Source: Saprospiraceae bacterium
Lineage (GTDB): Bacteria; Bacteroidota; Bacteroidia; Chitinophagales; Saprospiraceae
Assembly (NCBI GenBank): GCA_020631105.1
Contig: JAHDHW010000022.1
Coordinates: 1-35,765, forward strand
Length of the DNA stretch: 35,765 bases
Direction of reading: 5' to 3'
Numbering within the stretch: position 1 is the first letter of the stretch; each line of letters starts with the position of its first letter. The translations under genes and the position numbers were made by a program. The notes beneath the pieces are model-generated. The model did not search any database. It was not told the DNA's origin and saw nothing but the letters and a program-made list of their open reading frames with translations. Positions 15,001-24,000 of this stretch are shown here, piece after piece.

Positions 15001-18000
15001 ATGATATCATTGTTACGGATGCTAATGGTTGTTTAGCAGCAATCGAAACGGTGACGCTTGATGAGCCTGCTGCCCTTGATGTAGCAATGACCACGACCGA
15101 TGCAACCTGTTTCGAAAATGGTTCAATTGAATTAACAGTCACCGGAGGAACAGCACCTTATAACTACAATTGGAACGGAGTTGACCCGGCGAACTTATTA
15201 CCGAATACTTATTCAGTAACAGTTACGGATGCGAATGATTGTGAAGTCATTATCAATGATATTATTATTGGTATTGATTGCTCAACTTGTTCAGACCCGG
15301 TTGTGGAGAATACAGTAGTTAGTGACGCTTCTTGTGGAGAGACGAATGGAAGCATTTCAATTGAAGTAGAAGGCGATGAAGCAGACTTTACTTATATATG
15401 GTCACCAAATGTAAGTACAAATAATATTGCGAATGATATTCCTGCAGGCACTTATGATGTAACCATCACAGATGCTACGGGAGATTGCTCAACTACATTA
15501 AGTGTTAGTGTAGATAATACAGATGGTCCGGACAATGTTACTGCGACAACTACCAATGCTACCTGTCTGGCAAGTGATGGAACCGCAACGCTTAGTCCGG
15601 CATTCCTGACTTATACTTGGTCAGATGGTACCGAGGCTAATGAAAGAACAGATCTTGCTGCAGGTACTTATACCGTAACCGCAACAGATGTGAATGGCTG
15701 TATTGCAACCCTTGATGTGGTCATCGATGCGGATAGTCCATTGACTGCAACTGTAGATGTTGATCTTGAGCCAACTTGTGGAAATGCAGATGGACAAGTA
15801 ACGATTAATGTTGTTGGAGGAAGTGGAGACTATGATTACGATGGAGATGGTCCGGTTATTACTAACCTGACAAGTGGATCATACACAAGAGAAATAACAG
15901 ATAATAATACCGGATGTATCGTAACGGTCAACTTTACATTGACTGATCAGGGTGAGGGCGCAACGATTACCATCAACGATACTAGCTTGGATTGCGCAGG
16001 TGATGTCAATGGAACTATTGATTATACGTTGAGCTTCGATCCTGGTTTTGCTACGCCAGCAACGGATTCTATTTACGTATCAGGTACAAGTACTACCGTA
16101 ACGAATGGAGAACTGACTCCTGGTACTTATGATATCATTGTTACGGATGCTAATGGTTGTTTAGCAGCGATTGAAACGGTGACGCTTGATGAGCCTGCTG
16201 CCCTTGATGTATCAGTGACCGCGAACGATGCAACCTGTTTCGAAAATGGTTCGATCGAATTGACAGTAACAGGAGGTGTAGAGCCTTACGACTATAATTG
16301 GAATGGGGTGAATGCTGCAAGCTTACAGCCAAACACTTATAGTGTAACCGTAACAGATGCGAACGACTGTGAAGTAATTATTAGTGATATCGTAGTTGGG
16401 CTGGATTGTCCAAACTGTGATAACCCGGTTGTTGAAAATACAGTGGTAGTAGATGCTGCCTGTGGTGATATGAATGGAAGTATTTCGATTGAAGTGGAAG
16501 GTGACGAAACAGACTTTACTTATGTATGGTCACCAAATGTAAGCACAAGTAATATTGCAAATAATATTTCTGCAGGTACCTATGATGTAACCATCACAGA
16601 TGCAAGTGGCGATTGTTCAACAGAGATTACTGTAAATGTTGATAATACGGACGGACCTGATAATGTAGTTGCGAATACTACAGATGCTACCTGTTTAGCA
16701 AGTGATGGTACTGCAGAATTAAGCCCTGCCTTCTTAACTTATTTATGGCCTGATAGCGTAGTGGCTAATCAGCGAACTGATTTAGCGGCGGGAGATTACA
16801 CGGTTACAGTCTCTGATATTAATGATTGTATCACGACGGTTGATTTAACCATCGGTGCTACTAGCCCGCTAAGTGCAACCGTTAATGTTGACCTTGAACC
16901 AACTTGTGGAAATGCAGATGGACAAGTAACCATCAATGTTGTTGGAGGAAGTGGAGATTATGACTATGAAGGAGATGGACCGGTTATTACAAACCTTGCA
17001 AGTGGATCATACACCAGATTAATAACAGATAATAATACAGGGTGTACCGTTACCGTTAACTTCAGCTTGATCGATCAGGGAGAAGGTGCGACGATTACTA
17101 TTAATGATACGACACTGGATTGCGCAGGTGATGCCAATGGAACTATTGATTATTCACTGAGCTTCGATCCTGGTTTTGCTACGCCAGCGACGGATTCTAT
17201 CTATATCTCTGGTACAAATGTAACCGTAACAAATGGAGAATTGACTCCTGGTACATACGACATCATCGTTACCGATGCCAATGGTTGTTTAGCTGCAATT
17301 GAAACCGTTACACTTAATGAGCCTGCTGCGCTGGATGTTGCAGTTGCGGCTAATGATGCAACTTGTAACGAAAATGGTTCAATTGAATTGACCGTAACGG
17401 GAGGAGTAGAGCCTTATACTTATAACTGGAATGGAGTGAATCCTACCAGCTTATTACCAAACACCTACGATGTAACTGTTACGGATGCAAACGGTTGTGA
17501 GGTAGCTATCAATGATATAGTAATTGATCTGGATTGTCCGACATGTACTGATCCAGTGGTTGAGAATACTGTGGTAGTAGATGCTTCATGTGGAGATGTA
17601 AATGGTAGTATTAGTATTACGATGGAAGGAGCTGCTACAGATTACACTTATTCTTGGTTACCAAATATAAGCACCTCAAATGTTGCCGCTAATTTAGCAG
17701 CAGGAACATATGATGTAACGATTAGTGATCCTAGCGGTGAGTGTACAACAACATTAAGTATCAATGTTGATAATACTGATGGACCACAAAATATAGATAT
17801 TGAAACGACTCCGGCGAATTGTATAGCAGCGGATGGAACGGCAACTTTACTGCCTGCATTCTTGACTTACACATGGCCGGATGGTCAGGAGACCAACAAG
17901 CGAGTTGACTTAACACCTGGCGACTATAGTGTAGTTGTTACGGATGCGAATGGTTGTCAATCAACGGTTGAGTTAACGATTGAATCAATTAGTAACCTGG

Positions 18001-21000
18001 AAGGATCAGCGACGATAGACTTCGAGCCTACTTGTAATGAAGCGAATGGTCAGGTCACATTAGTAGTGACAGGAGGTAGTGGTAACTACGATTACGGTGC
18101 ACCAAGTCCGGTAATAACAGGATTGTCAAGCGGTGCTTATACCTATACTGTAGTCGATAATGATACTGGTTGCTCTGTTGATATTGAATTTACTTTGAAT
18201 GATAACCTGCCTGGTACTACTACCATTAATGTAGAAGAGACTATGGTAGCTTGTACAGGAGATGATAACGGTTTTGTAAACTATACCATCAACTTTGATC
18301 CATCATTCATCTTACCTGCGACGGAGTACATAACAGATGCCAATGGAGATGTTGTTACCAACGGTAGCCTTCCAGTCGGTAATTATTGTATCCATGTTGA
18401 AGATGCCAATGGTTGTAGCGCAGCAATTACTTGTTTTGATGTTACCGGACCAGAGTCAATGGAAGTAAATGTCAATCCAATACCTGCTACTTGTGATGCT
18501 AATGGAGCAATCCAGGTAGATGTAACAGGTGGAACAGCGCCTTACGATTACGATTGGGGCGGCTTGAATCCGGATAACCTTCCGGAAGGAACATATAGCC
18601 TTACTGTTACGGATGCCAACGGTTGTATCACAACGGTACAGGATGTTGAAGTTGGAGTTGATTGCCCTGGTATTGATGAATGTGAGGATCCGGTTATCTT
18701 AAGTCAGGTGTTGACTCAAAGTACTTGTGGTGAGGCAAATGGTAGCATAGAGCTGACCTTAGATAATACTAATTATACTTATGAATGGACACCTGTTGTC
18801 AGTACAACAAGTATTGCTTCTGGATTAACTGCCGGAACATATACTGTAGTGATTACTGAGGAAACGGGCGAATGTTCAATCACTGAAGTATTCACGATTA
18901 CTAATGAAGATGCAACTCCGGTAACGGTTGTTGATAATGTCGCTGCAAATTGCTCGGCAGCGGATGGTTCTGTTACCTTGAGTCCTGCATTCTTAACTTA
19001 CACATGGAGTGATGGTGGAGCAGGAGCGGTACGAAATGACCTTGCTGCAGGAGATTATATTATTACTGCAACGAATAGTGATAACTGTGAGAATGTAATT
19101 GAGGTAACGGTTGCAGAAACCAGCGACCTGCTTGCAGATGTTACAATAGATAATTTACCTGATTGTCAGGCAAGTAATGGACAAGTGACCATTAATGTAG
19201 CTGGCGGAAGCGGAAACTTTAGCTTCTTACCTAACGGACCAGTTGTAACTGGTTTGGCAAGCGGAGACCATACGGTTACCGTTACCGATAACGTTTCTGG
19301 ATGTTCTACTGAAATAGAGTTTACTTTGACTGACGATGTAGCGGGTGCCACACTTGTAGTTGACCCGGTTAGCGTTGCTTGTGCAGGTGATAATAATGCT
19401 ACAGTCAATTATACAGTGACTTACGATGCTGGATTTGTTAATCCAGCTACCGAAAGTATAATTGATGCAAATGGATTAACAGTGAATAATGGTACGTTGT
19501 CGGCTGGAGATTACTGTATAGAGATTACAGATGCGAATGGTTGTCTTGCAGCGACAGAGTGTTTCACAGTGACAGAGCCAGAAAGTATTCAGGTTCAGGT
19601 GTCGACTACAGATGAAACATGCCTTACTAATGATGGAGCTATTAACTTAACAGTAACAGGTGGTACCGCTCCATATACATACAATTGGAACGGAGTAGAT
19701 CCTAATAGTTTATCAGCAAATGTATACAGTGTAACGGTTTCGGATGCCAATGGCTGTGAGTTAGTAATTGATAATATTCTTGTTGAACTGGATTGTCCAG
19801 ATTGTGAAACTCCTGAAGTAGACAATATCATTGTATCTGCTAGCTCATGTGGCCAATCAGATGGTTCGATTACCATTAATATGATGGCAGGTGAGACCTG
19901 TGTATATAATTGGTCTCCGAATGTAAGTTCTACAAATACGGCGCTTAATGTAAGTGCAGGTACTTATGTAGTTACGATCTCTGATCCTACTGGATCTTGT
20001 TCGATTATCGAAACTATTACGGTAACGGATGACGGTGCTACTCCTGTAGATACAGTAAGTACAACTCCGGCTTCTTGTCTTGCTAATAATGGTTCGGCAG
20101 AGTTAACACCATCTGACCTGGTTTATGTTTGGAGTGATGGTGGAGCAGGAGCATTACGAAATGACCTGGCTGCGGGTGATTATATTATCACTGCGACTAA
20201 TGCAGAGGGATGTGCAAGTATTTATGAATTGACGATAGATGAAATAAGTTCGCTACAAGTAGATGTAGTTGTAGATAAAGAGCCAAACTGTGATGCAGCT
20301 GATGGAGAAGTTACCTTTACTATAACTGGAGGTAGCGGAGACTATACTGTGGATTATGGCTTAGGTGGAACGACCTTGAATAATCTGGCAGCAGGAAATT
20401 ATGATATTCTTGTTACCGATAATCAAACAGGATGTACAACTATTGCCTCGTTCGTTCTTAATGAAAATGTTGCAGGTGCCACAGTGCTTATCAATAGCGC
20501 AACATTAGATTGTGCAGGAGATTCAGATGCAACAGTTGATTACACAGTGACATTAGATGCAGGATTCGTAGCACCAGCTACTGAACTTATAATTGATCAA
20601 TTTGGAATGCCAGTAACTAACGGTACATTGAGTGCCGGAGAATACTGTATAATCATTAGTGATGCTAATGATTGTGTGGCTGCTACCGAGTGTTTTGAGA
20701 TCATTGATCCAGAATCTCTTGAAGTGACCGTTTCAACTATAGATGTAGGATGTGATGCAAATGGTTCTGCCAGCGTAAGTGTAAGCGGAGGTACTGCACC
20801 TTATACAGAAGACTGGGGTACAATTGATCCAACTGATTTAGTTGCCGGAACCTATTCCGTGACCATTACTGATGCTAATAATTGTTCTGTTATTTTAGAT
20901 AATGTTCAAATCGGAGAATTCTGCCCAGATGATTGTACTGAAACACCAGAGGTAGAATCTGTGATTACTTCTGAAAGTCTCTGTGGTCAGTCGATTGGTT

Positions 21001-24000
21001 CAATCACTATTCTGATGACTGGTGATGAAAGTGCTTATGATTATGCATGGAGTCCGAATGTTTCTGTAAATAATATTGCGACTAACCTTACTGCTGGAGA
21101 TTACGAAGTAACAATTACGGACAGTAATAATTCAAATTGTCAAATCATCGAAATGGTGACTATTGGTAATGTTGACGGACCAGAGGTAACGGATGTAACG
21201 GTAAGTTCAGCAACTTGTGATTTTAATAACGGAACGGCGTCTCTTACTCCGGTTAACTTGACCTATACTTGGTCGGATAACCAATCTGGAGCGAATCGAA
21301 CTGATCTGTTTGCTGGTATCTATAGCGTTACGGCTACGGATGCAAACGGATGCTTCGATGTGATAGAGGTAGAAATCCCTGAGATTAATAATCTGGAAGC
21401 TACTGTCAATGTATTAGATGCTCCAACTTGTGGTCAGGCGGATGGTTCTGTAGAGATTATTGTGACCGGAGGTACAGGTAATTATGAGTTTAGCACAGGA
21501 AGTGCAATTATAGTTGATCTGGCAAGTGGAACTTATACAGTTGATGTTAGCGATCTTGGAACAAGTTGTACGGCTCAGGCAGTATTTACTTTGACGGATG
21601 ATGTACCTGCTGCAATCGTAATCGCTAATGATATAAACCTTACTTGTAATGGTGATGCCAATGGTACTGCTGATTATAATGTTACACTGACTCCAGGGTT
21701 CGAAAGTCCTGAAACAGTAGAGATTAGAGATACTGACGGTCAATTAATGACAGACGGAACACTTTCAGCCGGAACCTATTTTATCGTAGTGTTGGATGAT
21801 AATGGCTGTTGGGCTGGACAAGATGAGTTTGAGGTACTTGAGCCGGAGGCAATATCTACTGCTGTAGCAGTGGTTAATCAAACTTGTGATGACCTTGGAA
21901 GTATCACTGTAGAGGTGAACGGTGGAGTAGAGCCATATACATTTGATTGGAATGGCGTTGATCCTGGTGCAGTCGCATTTGGTTCATACGATGTACTGAT
22001 AACGGATGCGAACGGATGTTCTACAAGCATAAATGGAATAACTGTCAATATTGAATGTGATGAATGTACCCTATTCCCTGAGATAGATAATACTGTAGTC
22101 ACCCAGAGTGATTGTGGTGAAGCTAATGGAAGTATTATCATTGATCTCGTAGGATCAGCGAGTGATTATAATTACGAATGGACGCCAGACGTGAGCGCAA
22201 CTAATGAAGCTATTGGCCTTGCTGCAGGAACCTATACCGTAGTAATAAGAGATATGGCTAATCCGGCTTGTTCGATTACGGAAACATTTGTAGTGAGTAA
22301 TCCTAATGGCCCTGTATTCGAAGTGCTAACTACAACACCAGCAACTTGTGATGCTGATAATGGTACGGCTACACTATCTCCGGCTAACTTTAATTATGCT
22401 TGGAGTGATGGTGGAACTGGAGCCTTTAGAAATGACTTGACTTCGGGTACCTACTTTGTGACTGCTACAAGTGCTGATAATTGTGTCGCTATTGAAACAG
22501 TGGAAATTGGAGAGACGAGCCCATTAGAGACAATGGTGATAGTTGATATGTTGCCTACTTGCGGAGAATCAAATGGCCAGGTAACGATCAATGTGAGTAA
22601 CGGAAGTGGTAATTATACATTCGATCCATACGGACCAGTTATTTCTGACCTCGCAAGCGGAAATTATACAGTGACGGTTACTGATGTACAGACCGGATGT
22701 ACTGCGATCGTTGATATTAGCTTAAATGATGATTTACCTGAAGGAGCAACAGTAGATGTAGATGACGTGATGCTGGCATGTAATGGTGATATGAATGGTA
22801 CGGTAGTCTATACTGTAAATTACGATCCAGGATTTGTACAACCTGCTTCTGAATTAATTTTAGATGCTCAGGGTAATCCAGTAACTAATGGAAGTTTAAC
22901 GCTAGGTAATTACTGCATTGAAATAAGAGATGCAAACGGTTGTCTTGCTGCTACAAGTTGCTTCGAAGTAACAGAGCCGTCTGCCTTGATTGTATCTGTA
23001 GCAACAACAGCAGTTGTTTGTGATACTCTTGGAACAATTAGTCTTGAGGTAGATGGAGGAACAGCACCATATTCTTTCAATTGGAATGGTGTTGATACTG
23101 CGAATCTTGATGTAGGACTATATTCGGTTACGATTACAGATGCGAATGGTTGTCAGGAGACGATCGATAATATAGAAATTATAGAAGATACTTGTGTTGA
23201 TGCGCCTTGTACTGATTTCATCGCAAGTGATGAAGAATCTATAATGATTCAGGACTGTTCAGGAGAAGGCTTCTTCTGTGTGGAGTTCCCATTAGAAGAT
23301 TACCTGAATTATACTATTACGGATAATGGATTACCATACGATGGTTCAATTGGAGGTTGTGACTTTGATAGTACACTTTCTTACTCAGTGTTTGCAATAC
23401 CAAACCAAGGAACGTTTGGACCATATGAGCTGACTTCTTGGAGTGTTAACGGAGAAAGCTTTACGACAACTTTCAACTCGATTCAGGAGTTAGTAGACTC
23501 GATGAATGTTTGGGATACGAGCAGTAGCTGGACCTTTGATAATACAGCATTCCTTTTAGTTGGTGGCGATACAGACAATACTTATGGTAACCTGAATATA
23601 ACGCAAACTTCTACGGGGGCAGTTACCTCACTTGAGTTGAATACCAACCTAATGCCTAATGGTACTAAGATTGGGGTGGATGAAGGTCAACATGAGATGA
23701 TCTTTGTGAATAATAATACAGGTTGTTCGGATACGGTTGATGTGTGGGTGCTATGTATTACCCCGGAAGCTTTAACGGATACAACATTTATTTCGACAGT
23801 TGGGGCTACGGATACCATTTGTATGAATACAGATGAATTACCTGGTAATGTAATCAGCATTGAAAACGTCTGCGAAGAAGCATCAGGAGAGTTTGTAATC
23901 TTTGAAACGATAGATGAGCAATGGTGTGTTAGTTACTGGGGTGCAGAAGTTGGTACAGATACTGCATGTATTGTAATCTGTGATGATTTAGGATTCTGTG

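Noticed and set aside
1107-22141. Many minus-strand open frames within the giant gene
   Set aside because: They recur at the repeat period, have no signal peptides or recognisable domains, and are antisense shadows produced by the stop-poor repeat sequence.
5085-23192. Regularly spaced direct repeats as a CRISPR array or satellite
   Set aside because: The period is about 1.13 kb, all variation keeps the reading frame, and the units translate into conserved SprB-like modules; there are no short repeats with unique spacers.
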